Source: Streptacidiphilus sp041262525 (GTDB lineage Bacteria; Actinomycetota; Actinomycetes; Streptomycetales; Streptomycetaceae). Taken from it: 64,000 nucleotides of DNA. The DNA lies in contig NZ_JBGCCK010000019.1 of NCBI RefSeq assembly GCF_041262525.1, positions 62,001 to 126,000 on the forward strand, in the 5' to 3' direction. This document shows, piece by piece, positions 8,707 through 16,740 of the stretch. A model generated the notes under the pieces. That model did not search any database. It saw nothing but the letters and a program-made list of their open reading frames with translations, and was not told where the DNA came from. Within the stretch, counting starts at the first letter, position 1, and every line of letters begins with the position of its first letter. Both the position numbers and the translations under genes were made by a program.

Positions 8707-9393
8707 TTACCCGCGTGCCTGAACGATGCCCGTCTCGTAGGCCAGCACGACCGCCTGAACTCGATCCCGGAGATCCAGCTTGGTCAGGATCCTGCCGACG
8801 TGGGTCTTCACCGTCGCCTCCGAGAGACCGAGGCCCTCCGCGATCTCGCCGTTGGAGAGCCCCTGGGCCACCAGCAGCAGGACCTCGCGCTCCCGTTCCG
8901 TCAGCCGCTCCAGCTCCGGGGGCAGCTTCGCTGCCACCGCGGCCGGCAGTACAGCCGTAAAGCGGTCGATCATGCGTCGCGTCGTCGTCGGCGCGACCAC
9001 CGCCTCGCCGCTGCTGACCGCGCGGATCGCCGCGACCAGTTCGACCGGCGGGACGTCCTTCAGCAGGAAGCCGCTCGCGCCCGCCTTCAGCGCCGAGAAC
9101 GCGTACTCGTCCAGGTCGAAGGTGGTCAGGATCAGCACCCTCGGCACCGCCGCCAGCCGCGTCGCCGGGTCACAGATGCGGCGCGTCGCCTCGACGCCGT
9201 CGAGCCGCGGCATCCGGACGTCCATCAGGACCACGTCGACCTCGGTGTCCGCCAGGATCTCCAGCGCCTGGGCGCCGTCGCCCGCCTCCGCGACGATCTC
9301 GATGTCGCTCTGCGACTGCAGCACCATGCGGAAGCCGGTGCGCAGCAGCTCCTGGTCGTCGACGAGCATGATTCGGACGGTCACGAAGGACAC
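8707..9393 (-). CDS. Two-component response regulator, NarL/LuxR family
   Basis: Cytosolic DNA-binding regulator of 228 residues. The receiver domain (about 5-125) has the acidic pair in LVDDQ, the phospho-acceptor Asp58 in VVLMDVRMP, the switch threonine in LTTFD and the lysine in LLKD. A LuxR-type helix-turn-helix fills residues 163-228 (LTEREREVLLLVAQGLSNGE...TVKTHV). It lies 8 bp downstream of the sensor kinase gene, so the two are one operon and a cognate pair. Its target genes are not evident; the divergent midA-nuoD2 promoter next to the kinase is one possibility. Confidence 0.93.
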   Translation of the reverse strand: MSFVTVRIMLVDDQELLRTGFRMVLQSQSDIEIVAEAGDGAQALEILADTEVDVVLMDVRMPRLDGVEATRRICDPATRLAAVPRVLILTTFDLDEYAFSALKAGASGFLLKDVPPVELVAAIRAVSSGEAVVAPTTTRRMIDRFTAVLPAAVAAKLPPELERLTEREREVLLLVAQGLSNGEIAEGLGLSEATVKTHVGRILTKLDLRDRVQAVVLAYETGIVQARG

Positions 9394-9401
9394 ACTGCCT
9401 T

Positions 9402-10580
9402 TCAGTTACGGGAAGCACCCAGCGGAAGCACGGCCTTGATCCGGAAGCCGCCGCCGACCCTCGGGCCCGCGTCCAGGCTGCCACCGACCATACCGACGCG
9501 CTCACGCATGCCGATCAGGCCGTGGCCGAAGCCGTCCTCGCCGCCTTCGCGGGCCAGCGCCGCGCTCGCGCCGCGGCCGTCGTCCTCGATGACCATGGCG
9601 AGGTCGCCGTCCTCGAAGCTGATCCGCACCGTCGCGCTGGCCTGCGGGCCACCGTGCTTGCGGGCGTTGGTCAGCGCCTCCTGGACGATGCGATACGCCG
9701 TCAGCTCCACGCCGCGCGGCAGCGGCCTGGGCTCGCCCTCGACCTGGAACTCGACCGGCAGGCCCGCGCTGCGGACCTGCTCCAGCAGGTCCGGCAGCTG
9801 CTCGACGCCCGGCTGCGGGACGTACTCGCCCGCCGTGTCCGCGCTGCGCAGCAGGCCCAGCAGGCGGCGCATCTCGGTCAGCGCCTGGCGGCCGGTGCCG
9901 GCGATCGTGGCGAGCGCCTCCTTGGCCTGCTCGGGCGAGGAGTCCATCACGTAGGAGGCGCCGTCGGCCTGGACGATCATCACCGAGACGTTGTGCGCCA
10001 CCACGTCGTGCAGCTCACGCGCGATCCGCGCGCGCTCCGCCGCGACGGCGACCTTGGCCTGCGCGTCGCGTTCGCGCTCCAGCCGCGCGGCGCGGTCCTC
10101 GAGCTCCAGGTAGTAGGCCCGGCGGATGCTGGTGAAGCGGCCGAGCACCCAGCTCAGCACGAACGGGGTCGAGGCGAGCACCGCGTACGCGATGATCGAC
10201 GGGCGGGACATCACGTTGTGGTTGAACGAGATGACCGCGAGCGGCCCGGCCGCGAAGCCGAGCATCAGCGCGGCCCGGGAGGTCCACGGCTTGCCGAACG
10301 CGGCCGCGCCGTAGCCGAGCACCAACAGCGCCATGTCGGCGGCGTAGATGTTGTGGGCGTACGCGAGCTGGACGAAGGCGATCGCCGCTCCCGCCCAGAG
10401 CACCGCGTCCGGGTAGATCCGGCGCACGCAGAGCAGGCCGCAGAGCCCGACCGAGAGCAACAGTTGGCCGACGCTGCGATCCGCGACCATCTGCGGCACC
10501 GACAGCAGGAGCAGCAGCAGCGCCCACGCGGTGTCGGACACCGTGGGGTGGCGGCGGAACCAGCTGTAGAGGAGTTGCAC
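9402..10580 (-). CDS. Two-component sensor histidine kinase (HisKA_3 type)
   Basis: Membrane sensor of 392 residues. About five hydrophobic segments fill residues 15-150, with only short loops outside, so the signal is likely sensed in the membrane. A coiled linker leads to the HisKA_3 dimerisation region with phospho-acceptor His191 in ARELHDVVAHNVSV. The HATPase_c domain follows with AYRIVQEALTNARKH (N box), EDDGRG and GFGHGLIGMRERV (G boxes). It precedes its response regulator by 8 bp and is divergent from the MidA methyltransferase gene. Confidence 0.93.
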   Translation of the reverse strand: MQLLYSWFRRHPTVSDTAWALLLLLLSVPQMVADRSVGQLLLSVGLCGLLCVRRIYPDAVLWAGAAIAFVQLAYAHNIYAADMALLVLGYGAAAFGKPWTSRAALMLGFAAGPLAVISFNHNVMSRPSIIAYAVLASTPFVLSWVLGRFTSIRRAYYLELEDRAARLERERDAQAKVAVAAERARIARELHDVVAHNVSVMIVQADGASYVMDSSPEQAKEALATIAGTGRQALTEMRRLLGLLRSADTAGEYVPQPGVEQLPDLLEQVRSAGLPVEFQVEGEPRPLPRGVELTAYRIVQEALTNARKHGGPQASATVRISFEDGDLAMVIEDDGRGASAALAREGGEDGFGHGLIGMRERVGMVGGSLDAGPRVGGGFRIKAVLPLGASRN

Positions 10581-10692
10581 GCTTCCAGATTAGGCAGGGC
10601 CGGAGGGTCCGACCGTCCATCGCCGGGGGGACTCCGGTCTCCTCCGCAAGTCGGAGTTGGTTGCCAACGGCACCCGCTGGGAGGGTAGGGGC

Positions 10693-11715
10693 ATGGGCTA
10701 TCTGCGATGGCGTCAGGCGATGGAGCGGGCCCTCTACGGGCCGGACGGCTTCTTCGTGCGCGCGGGCGCGGGGCCGGCCGGGCACTTCCGCACCTCCGTG
10801 CACGCCTCCCCGCTGTTCGCGGGGGCGGTGCTGCGGCTGGTCCAGTGGGTGGACGAGGGGCTGGGCCGTCCGGACGAGCTCGTCGTCTGCGACGTGGGCG
10901 CGGGGCGCGGAGAACTGCTGGTCGCGCTGGGCGCGCAGGCGCGGCGGCAGGACCCCGGGCTGGCCAACCGGCTGACGCTGCGGGCCGTGGAGCGGGCCGA
11001 GCGTCCTGAGTCCCTGCCCGGCTGGGTCGAGTGGACGGACCGGATCGCGCCGATCGACGCGGGACTGCTCTTCGCCAACGAGTGGCTGGACAACGTGCCG
11101 TGCGAGGTCATGGGGCTGGACGAGGAGGGTGTGGCCCGGTACGTGCTGGTCGATCCGCTGACCGGGGACGAGCAGCTGGGCGGCGTCCTCTCGGACGAGG
11201 ACGGCCGGTGGCTGGAGACCCAGTTCAAGCCCCTTCCGGAGCGGGCCGAGCTCGGTCTGCCCAGGGACCGGGCCTGGGCGGAGGCGGTGTCCACCCTCGG
11301 GCGCGGCCTCGCCGTCGCCGTCGACTACGCCCACACCCGCGCGACCCGTCCCCCCTACGGGACGCTCACCGGCTATCGGGCCGGGCAGCAGGTCGCGCCC
11401 GTGCCGGACGGCTCCTGCGACCTGACCGCGCACGTCGCCCTCGACGCCTGCCTCGACGCCGCGGCCACAACGAATCCCCGCGTCACCCACAGCCTGTGGA
11501 CGACGCAGCGCGAGGCGCTGCGCGCGCTGGGGGTCTCCGGGGAGCGCCCGCCGCTCGCCCTCGCGTCGAGCGACCCCGTCGGCTATGTCCGGGCACTGGC
11601 CGCCGCCGGGGAGGCGGCGGAACTGACCGCCCTCGGCGGGCTGGGTTCGTTCCTGTGGGGCGCACAGGCTGTGGACATGGGACTCCCGGCGGGATGGCAG
11701 ACTCTCTCCCCATGA
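10693..11715 (+). CDS. MidA/NDUFAF7-family SAM-dependent methyltransferase (DUF185)
   Basis: A 340-residue soluble methyltransferase. SAM motif I is DVGAGRGEL at 67-75; ANEWLDNVP is the family hallmark (NE.LD..P) of MidA/NDUFAF7 proteins. In mitochondria NDUFAF7 dimethylates an arginine of the complex I 49-kDa subunit (NDUFS2) during assembly. Here the gene overlaps by 4 bp a gene for a NuoD (NDUFS2-type) protein, so enzyme and probable substrate are encoded as a pair. I place the start at ATG 10693, after GGGAGGG; a frame extends 12 codons further upstream. It is divergent from the sensor kinase gene. Confidence 0.85.
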   Translation: MGYLRWRQAMERALYGPDGFFVRAGAGPAGHFRTSVHASPLFAGAVLRLVQWVDEGLGRPDELVVCDVGAGRGELLVALGAQARRQDPGLANRLTLRAVERAERPESLPGWVEWTDRIAPIDAGLLFANEWLDNVPCEVMGLDEEGVARYVLVDPLTGDEQLGGVLSDEDGRWLETQFKPLPERAELGLPRDRAWAEAVSTLGRGLAVAVDYAHTRATRPPYGTLTGYRAGQQVAPVPDGSCDLTAHVALDACLDAAATTNPRVTHSLWTTQREALRALGVSGERPPLALASSDPVGYVRALAAAGEAAELTALGGLGSFLWGAQAVDMGLPAGWQTLSP

Positions 11716-12863
11716 GGGAGACGACGGTCGGCATCGGCGCAGGGGCCACGGAGCTGGGCACCAGCGACATGGTGCTGAACATCGGCCCGCAGCACCCGAG
11801 CACGCACGGCGTGCTGCGGCTGCGGCTGCGGCTGGACGGCGAGCTGATCACCGAGGCGGAGCCGGTCATCGGCTACATGCACCGCGGCGCGGAGAAGCTC
11901 TTCGAGGCCCGCGACTACCGGCAGATCATCATGCTGGCCAACCGCCACGACTGGCTCTCCGCCTTCGCCAACGAGCTGGGCGTCGTGCTCTCGGTCGAGC
12001 GGATGCTCGGCATGGAGGTCCCGGCGCGGGCGACCTGGACCCGGACGATGCTGGCCGAGCTGAACCGGGTGCTCAACCACCTCATGTTCCTCGGCTCCTA
12101 CCCGCTGGAGCTGGGCGGCATCACGCCGATCTTCCACGCGTTCGAGGAGCGGGAGCGGTTGCAGGCCGTGCTGGAGGAGGCCTCCGGCGGGCGGATGCAC
12201 TTCATGTTCAACCGCGTCGGCGGCCTGAAGGAGGACCTGCCGGCCGGCTGGTACGGGCGGGTCCGCGGCGTGGTCGCGGCGGTGCGGAAGAAGTGCGAGG
12301 TCTTCGACCGGCTGGTGATGGGCAATGAGATCTTCCGGGCCCGGACGCGCGGAGTCGGCGTGCTGTCGCCCGAGCTGGTGCACTCCTACGGCGTGAGCGG
12401 GCCGATCGCGCGCGCCTCGGGCGTGGACTTCGACCTGCGTCGTGACGAGCCGTACCTCGCCTACGGCGAGCTGGCGGACGTGCTGCGGGTGCCGGTGCGG
12501 CAGAGCGGCGACTGCCTGGCCCGCTTCGAGTGCCTGCTGGAGCAGCTCCACAACAGCCTGGACCTGGCGGACGCCTGCCTGGACCGGATCGCCGAGCTGC
12601 CGCCGGGGCCGATCAACCAGCGCCTGCCGAAGGTGCTGAAGGCACCCGAGGGCGCGACCTACGCGTGGACCGAGAACCCGCTCGGGATCAACGGCTACTA
12701 CCTGGTCTCGCGCGGCGACAAGACACCGTGGCGGCTGAAGCTGCGCTCGGCGTCGTTCAACAACCTGCAGGTGCTGAGCGAGATCCTGCCCGGGACGCTG
12801 GTCTCGGACATGGTCGCGATCCTGGGCTCGATGTTCTTCGTCGTCGGCGACGTCGACAAGTAG
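11712..12863 (+). CDS. nuoD2: Stand-alone NuoD-like NADH-quinone oxidoreductase subunit (NuoD2)
   Basis: Homologue of the 49-kDa (NuoD) subunit of complex I, 383 residues, with no other nuo gene in this window. GPQHPSTHGVL carries the conserved quinone-site histidine (His32, equal to His38 of Thermus Nqo4). Arg58 in HRGAEKL equals the arginine methylated by NDUFAF7 in mammals. The quinone-site tyrosine (Thermus Tyr87, in RMDYLHSF) is a tryptophan here, Trp81 in RHDWLSAF. The C-terminus ends in the usual GDVDK. Its ATG overlaps the methyltransferase stop (ATGA), so the two are translationally coupled. It may replace NuoD in a variant complex or act elsewhere. Confidence 0.88.
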   Translation: MRETTVGIGAGATELGTSDMVLNIGPQHPSTHGVLRLRLRLDGELITEAEPVIGYMHRGAEKLFEARDYRQIIMLANRHDWLSAFANELGVVLSVERMLGMEVPARATWTRTMLAELNRVLNHLMFLGSYPLELGGITPIFHAFEERERLQAVLEEASGGRMHFMFNRVGGLKEDLPAGWYGRVRGVVAAVRKKCEVFDRLVMGNEIFRARTRGVGVLSPELVHSYGVSGPIARASGVDFDLRRDEPYLAYGELADVLRVPVRQSGDCLARFECLLEQLHNSLDLADACLDRIAELPPGPINQRLPKVLKAPEGATYAWTENPLGINGYYLVSRGDKTPWRLKLRSASFNNLQVLSEILPGTLVSDMVAILGSMFFVVGDVDK

Positions 12864-12887
12864 CCGTCCCGCGGTCCCGCGTAGGCG

Positions 12888-14534
12888 TCACACGGCGCGG
12901 ATGGCCCGGACGTCGATCGGCTCGGTCTCGTCCTCGGCGGTGAGGTCGACGATGGCGTGCTCGGTGCGCTCGTGAGCGTTGGTCGGCAGCACGGAAGGCG
13001 CCTCCGGCGCGGCGACGTAACGGGCCTGCGCGGCGGCGGCCTCGTCGCCGATGACATCAGCCGGGTCGTTGCCGAGCTTGGAGCCGATCGCGCTCTCCTG
13101 CCGCGCGAAGAAGTTGAACGTCCCCGTCGCCCGCCCCTGCCGCGGCAGCGCGGTCGGCGGCACGGCGGCCGCAGGCCGCATCGGCGGCAGCGCGGCCCGC
13201 GCCCACGCGGGCGCGGTCGCCGCGGACGGCTGGACGCCTGCGGCGACTGCCTGCCCTGCCATGTACGGCGCGACCAGACCCCGCTGCGCCCCACCCTGTC
13301 GCCCACCGGCCCCCGGCGCGGCGTGGCCGTGCCCGGCGGTGCCCCCGGAGGGCCGGCTGTCGCGACCGCGCGTCCGGCCGTCACGACCCTCAACGCCGGA
13401 ACCTGCAGCAGCCCGCCGATCCACCGCCCCGCTCGCACTGGCCCCGCCGACGCTCTCCGCCGCCTCGCCCGCCACAGCCGGCGCAGCCGCGCCGGATCCC
13501 GCAGCACCGCCGACGTTCTGACCCGCCGCCGTGTCGAAGTACCCGCCGGCCCCCTGCGCCGCCTCACCCATGGTCTGGCCGGACCGGGCCACCGCAACGC
13601 CCGATCCCGCAGCACCGCCACCGGCCTGACCCGCCGTCGCGGCGATGCCGCCGGCAACACCCTGCGCCGCAGGCGCCTGCACTGCCGCACCGGAAACCTG
13701 GCCCGGCCGGTCCGCCGCAGGCGCGGCCGGGCCGCCCACGACCGCTCCCCCGGATCCGAAGGCCTGACCCGCCGCCGCAGGCGCAGCCGCGCCGGATCCC
13801 GCAGCACCGCCGACGGGCTGACCGGTCGTCGGGGCCGGGTCGCTGTCCGCGACAGGCGCCGCAGGCGGCTTGGCGTCGCTGTGGAGGTTCTGGACCGCCG
13901 CGGACGGCGCGGCCGGGGCCGATTCCGCGGCGAGTTCGCCGTCCGCGCGGGCGGGCGTCAGCTCGGCGCGGGTGGGCTGGCGGAGGGAGAGGGTGTGGCT
14001 GGATTCCGCGCGGCGTTCGAGGGTGCGGAGCGCCGACGCGGCCTTGAGGTAGGCGGTGGTGGTGGGGCGGGAGCCGCGCTTCGCCGCTTCGCGGGCCTGG
14101 ACGGCCTCCGCCTCGCGCAGCGCCTGCTCCGCCGCGAGGCGGGCCCGCTCGCGCAGCAGCTGGCCGTGGGTCGCCTCCGCGTGCGCCAGCTGGCTGCGCT
14201 GGGCGAGTACCCGCCGCTCCAGGCGCTTGACCTGCTCCTCCGCGGCCTCCGCCTGGTACTCCAGCTCGGCGACCCGCTCCTCGAAGCGCGCCTCGTCACG
14301 GCCGCGCATGGACTGCTCGGCGGCCAGCTCCTGCTCCGCCGCCTGCTCGCGCTGGCGCAGCAGGAACGCCGCCGCGCAGGCGCCCACGGAGACGGAGATC
14401 ACCAGCACCCGCAGCACGCCGAGACTACTGGTCAGCATCGCCGCCACGAGCCCGGCGAGCGCGAGGACCATACAGGCGAGCGAAGGAAGCGCCCTGCGCA
14501 GCGGCGAGGCTTGACGGTGGCGACCACGAGACAT
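12888..14534 (-). CDS. Membrane-anchored coiled-coil protein with Gly/Ala/Pro-rich repeats, function unknown
   Basis: A 548-residue protein that I cannot assign to a family. After a basic start (MSRGRHRQASPLRR) come two close hydrophobic segments (about 18-36 and 40-58), then a charged helical region (65-170) with heptad-like Glu/Ala/Arg/Leu pattern that is probably a coiled coil. Residues about 215-430 are low-complexity, with degenerate repeats built on GGAAGSGAAAPAAAGQ; matching DNA repeats are seen around 13487 and 13785. The C-terminal 100 residues are more ordered. The layout suggests a cytosolic scaffold tied to the membrane. Last gene of the folate run. Confidence 0.7.
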   Translation of the reverse strand: MSRGRHRQASPLRRALPSLACMVLALAGLVAAMLTSSLGVLRVLVISVSVGACAAAFLLRQREQAAEQELAAEQSMRGRDEARFEERVAELEYQAEAAEEQVKRLERRVLAQRSQLAHAEATHGQLLRERARLAAEQALREAEAVQAREAAKRGSRPTTTAYLKAASALRTLERRAESSHTLSLRQPTRAELTPARADGELAAESAPAAPSAAVQNLHSDAKPPAAPVADSDPAPTTGQPVGGAAGSGAAAPAAAGQAFGSGGAVVGGPAAPAADRPGQVSGAAVQAPAAQGVAGGIAATAGQAGGGAAGSGVAVARSGQTMGEAAQGAGGYFDTAAGQNVGGAAGSGAAAPAVAGEAAESVGGASASGAVDRRAAAGSGVEGRDGRTRGRDSRPSGGTAGHGHAAPGAGGRQGGAQRGLVAPYMAGQAVAAGVQPSAATAPAWARAALPPMRPAAAVPPTALPRQGRATGTFNFFARQESAIGSKLGNDPADVIGDEAAAAQARYVAAPEAPSVLPTNAHERTEHAIVDLTAEDETEPIDVRAIRAV

Positions 14535-14608
14535 GGCCAGAAATCTAGCGTGATCGTCCGACTTATGTCAGGCGAGGTCCCAAAGACGCTCTTGACAGAC
14601 GGCGACGA

Positions 14609-15097
14609 TCACCGCACGCGGTCGGACGCCGACGGGTCGTCAGGGTCCTCCGGCAGCTTGCAGACCTGCTGCAGCCACAGCGCCGCCGCCATCACCGCGA
14701 TCCCCGCGAGCACCGCGAACAGCGCCGTGAGCGCCTGCCCCTTCCGGGCCGGGGCCGCGTCCCAAAGGCTGATCAGGAAGACGCCCATGCCGCCGTAGAC
14801 GCCCGTCACCAGCGCCGCCACGAGCGCGCTCGCCTGGCCCAGCACCACGGCCCGCGCGGCGGACAGCGGGTCGACGCCCTTCGCGTCGGGGACCCGGTCG
14901 CGCTGGGCGCGCAGCCGCGCCCGCAGGGAGATCGCCGACGCGGCCAGGATCACCGCGATCACCGCCAGGACGATCGGCGCCGCCGCCGGAACGCCGGGCA
15001 GCGAGCCGACGGAGTTCCACAGCCGCGCCCCCGCCCAGGACAGCACCCCGGCGATCAGCGTGATCACGGCCAGCACGAGCGGGCGAAGCGGCTTCAC
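14609..15097 (-). CDS. DUF3180 family membrane protein
   Basis: Integral membrane protein of about 162 residues with four hydrophobic segments arranged as two pairs, separated by a basic cytosolic loop (LRARLRAQRDRVPDAKG). The arrangement and the position after folK match the actinobacterial DUF3180 family, whose role is unknown. I place the start at GTG 15097 because GGAGGG lies 6 nt before it; an ATG at 15115 would add six residues. It is about 60 bp downstream of folK and is probably co-transcribed. Confidence 0.8.
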   Translation of the reverse strand: MKPLRPLVLAVITLIAGVLSWAGARLWNSVGSLPGVPAAAPIVLAVIAVILAASAISLRARLRAQRDRVPDAKGVDPLSAARAVVLGQASALVAALVTGVYGGMGVFLISLWDAAPARKGQALTALFAVLAGIAVMAAALWLQQVCKLPEDPDDPSASDRVR

Positions 15098-15156
15098 AGA
15101 TGTCCCTCCAAGCAAGAATCCGCTCCACCGTACCTGGCAGGCGCGGTGATGGGACG

Positions 15157-15762
15157 TCAGCGAGGCAGGTGCAGCTCGACGTCCTCGCGCCTGCGGACGC
15201 CCTCGACGCCGACGGCGGCCAGCAACGCGGCGACCGGACCGTGACCGGGCAGGCTCGCCTCGGGGTCGGCGTCCAGCCAGGGGGCCAGCACGAAGCCGCG
15301 CTCGTGCGCGCGCGGGTGCGGCAGGGTCAGCTCGGGGACGTCCTGCTCGACGCCCTCGTAGGCGACGATGTCGACGTCCAGCGTGCGCGAGCCCCAGCGG
15401 ACCGTGCGGACGCGGCCGAAGGCGTCCTCGATCGCGTTGGCACGCTCCAGCAGCGACTGCGGGGGCAGCGTGGTCTTCAGCAGCAGCACGGCGTTCAGAT
15501 AGGCGGGCTGGCCCTCGGGGCCGCCGACGCCGTCGGTCTCGAAGACCGCGGAGACGACCTTGACCCGGACGCCGGGGGTGTCCTCCAGCGCGTCGACGGC
15601 GCCCTGCAGCGTCTCCAGGCGGTTGCCGAGGTTGCTGCCGAGGGCGATGACCGCACGGCGCGGGTTGTGCAGTGTGGTGTCCGCCGAGTCGACCGTGGCC
15701 TTGACCTCGGCGGGGACCGGCGTGGCGGTGGGATCGGTACTCATGGCGTTCATCGGGCTCAT
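15157..15762 (-). CDS. folK: 2-amino-4-hydroxy-6-hydroxymethyldihydropteridine diphosphokinase
   Basis: HPPK activates 6-hydroxymethyldihydropterin with ATP for condensation with p-aminobenzoate by FolP. The enzyme domain starts near residue 36 (ALGSNLGNR) and shows the signature RWGSRTLDVDIV and LPHPRAHERGFVLAPW. About 35 residues of low-complexity leader precede the domain. The ATG at 15762 overlaps the folB stop (ATGA); a second ATG six codons on (15744) is an alternative start. The order folB-folK gives consecutive pathway steps. Confidence 0.93.
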   Translation of the reverse strand: MSPMNAMSTDPTATPVPAEVKATVDSADTTLHNPRRAVIALGSNLGNRLETLQGAVDALEDTPGVRVKVVSAVFETDGVGGPEGQPAYLNAVLLLKTTLPPQSLLERANAIEDAFGRVRTVRWGSRTLDVDIVAYEGVEQDVPELTLPHPRAHERGFVLAPWLDADPEASLPGHGPVAALLAAVGVEGVRRREDVELHLPR

Positions 15763-16121
15763 CCGCGACTCCGAACGATGGTGATGGTGACGTCGTCGAA
15801 CGGGACGGTGATCGGCGCGTCCGGCTTGTGGACGGTGACCTCGACCTCCTGTACGGCGGCGTGGCTGAGGCACTGGTCGGCGATGCGCTGGGCGAGGGTC
15901 TCGATCAGGTCGACCGGATCGCCGGTGACGACCGCGACGACCTCCTCGGCGATGACGCCGTAGTGCGCCGTGGCGGCGAGGTCGTCCCCGGAGGCGGCCG
16001 GACGGGTGTCGACGCCGAGCACGACATCCACGACGAAGGTCTGTCCGAGCTCCCGCTCGCGCGGGAAGACGCCGTGGTGGCCGCGAGCGCGCAGGCCCCT
16101 GACCGTGATGCGGTCGAGCAT
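15759..16121 (-). CDS. folB: Dihydroneopterin aldolase
   Basis: Splits dihydroneopterin to 6-hydroxymethyldihydropterin and glycolaldehyde in folate synthesis. The 120-residue length is normal. GLRARGHHGVFPRERE at the N-terminus carries the substrate glutamate (Glu22), DLIETLAQRI is central and VHKPDAPI carries the catalytic lysine (Lys99). I place the start at ATG 16121, after GGGAG; a frame extends 12 codons upstream without support. It overlaps folK by 4 bp. The 151-bp gap upstream is less GC-rich than its surroundings and may hold a promoter. Confidence 0.93.
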   Translation of the reverse strand: MLDRITVRGLRARGHHGVFPRERELGQTFVVDVVLGVDTRPAASGDDLAATAHYGVIAEEVVAVVTGDPVDLIETLAQRIADQCLSHAAVQEVEVTVHKPDAPITVPFDDVTITIVRSRG

Positions 16122-16272
16122 GAGAAGACTCCCTGTGGTCCGGCTCACCGACGACACACGCGGGAGCTAGCAGGCTTCGTTGCCTACGGGCACCAAGCTA
16201 CCTTGCAATACCGACAATCCTGTTCGGCCCCCATTTGATTCCCAGGTGCCGCCCGAAAGGATCAATCCCCGC

Positions 16273-16740
16273 TCAGTCCTCGTCGTCGCCACCGGTCAGC
16301 ACGGGTGAACCGTGGTGGGACCAGAGCCGCCAGCCCTCCTCCGTGCGCCGGAACAGGTTCGTCGCGACCACGCGGCCGCCGACCAGCGGGCCGAGCTCAC
16401 CCTCCTCCTCGGCCTCGCCGCCGGAGAGGATGTTCTCGGTGCAGGTGACCAGTGCCACATCGCCCAGCACCTCGACCTCGACGTCGGTCAGGAAGAACTG
16501 GATGTACTCGGTGTGCGCCATGATCAGCGCGTACGAGCGCAGCACGGAGGCGCGCCCGCGCAGCACCGGCCAGCCCGGATGGACGCAGACCGCGCCGTGC
16601 ACGTCGTCCGCCTCGGCGCCGGAGACCCAGACGTCGGTCAGCGCGTCCAGGTCACCGGTCTCCAGCGCGGCGTAGAGCGCGAGGTTGGCCTCGGTGACCG
16701 CGGCGACCTCGGCCTCGCTCCCCTTGGGCACCCCGGTCAC
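16273..16740 (-). CDS. NTF2-like / SnoaL-fold protein
   Basis: A 155-residue soluble protein with the cone-shaped NTF2 layout: an N-terminal helix (NLALYAALETGDLDAL), WVSGAEADDVHGAVC, HPGWPVLRGRASVL, then beta strands ending in WRLWSHHGSPVL. The family includes ketosteroid isomerase-like enzymes and binding proteins; I see no decisive catalytic residue. The GTG start at 16740 overlaps the folP stop (GTGA), so it is translationally coupled to dihydropteroate synthase and sits before folB. A role in pterin handling is possible but not shown. Confidence 0.82.
   Translation of the reverse strand: MTGVPKGSEAEVAAVTEANLALYAALETGDLDALTDVWVSGAEADDVHGAVCVHPGWPVLRGRASVLRSYALIMAHTEYIQFFLTDVEVEVLGDVALVTCTENILSGGEAEEEGELGPLVGGRVVATNLFRRTEEGWRLWSHHGSPVLTGGDDED

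Noticed and set aside
11712..12863. A full nuo (complex I) operon
   Set aside because: Only a NuoD homologue is present; neighbours on both sides are unrelated, so this is a stand-alone paralogue.
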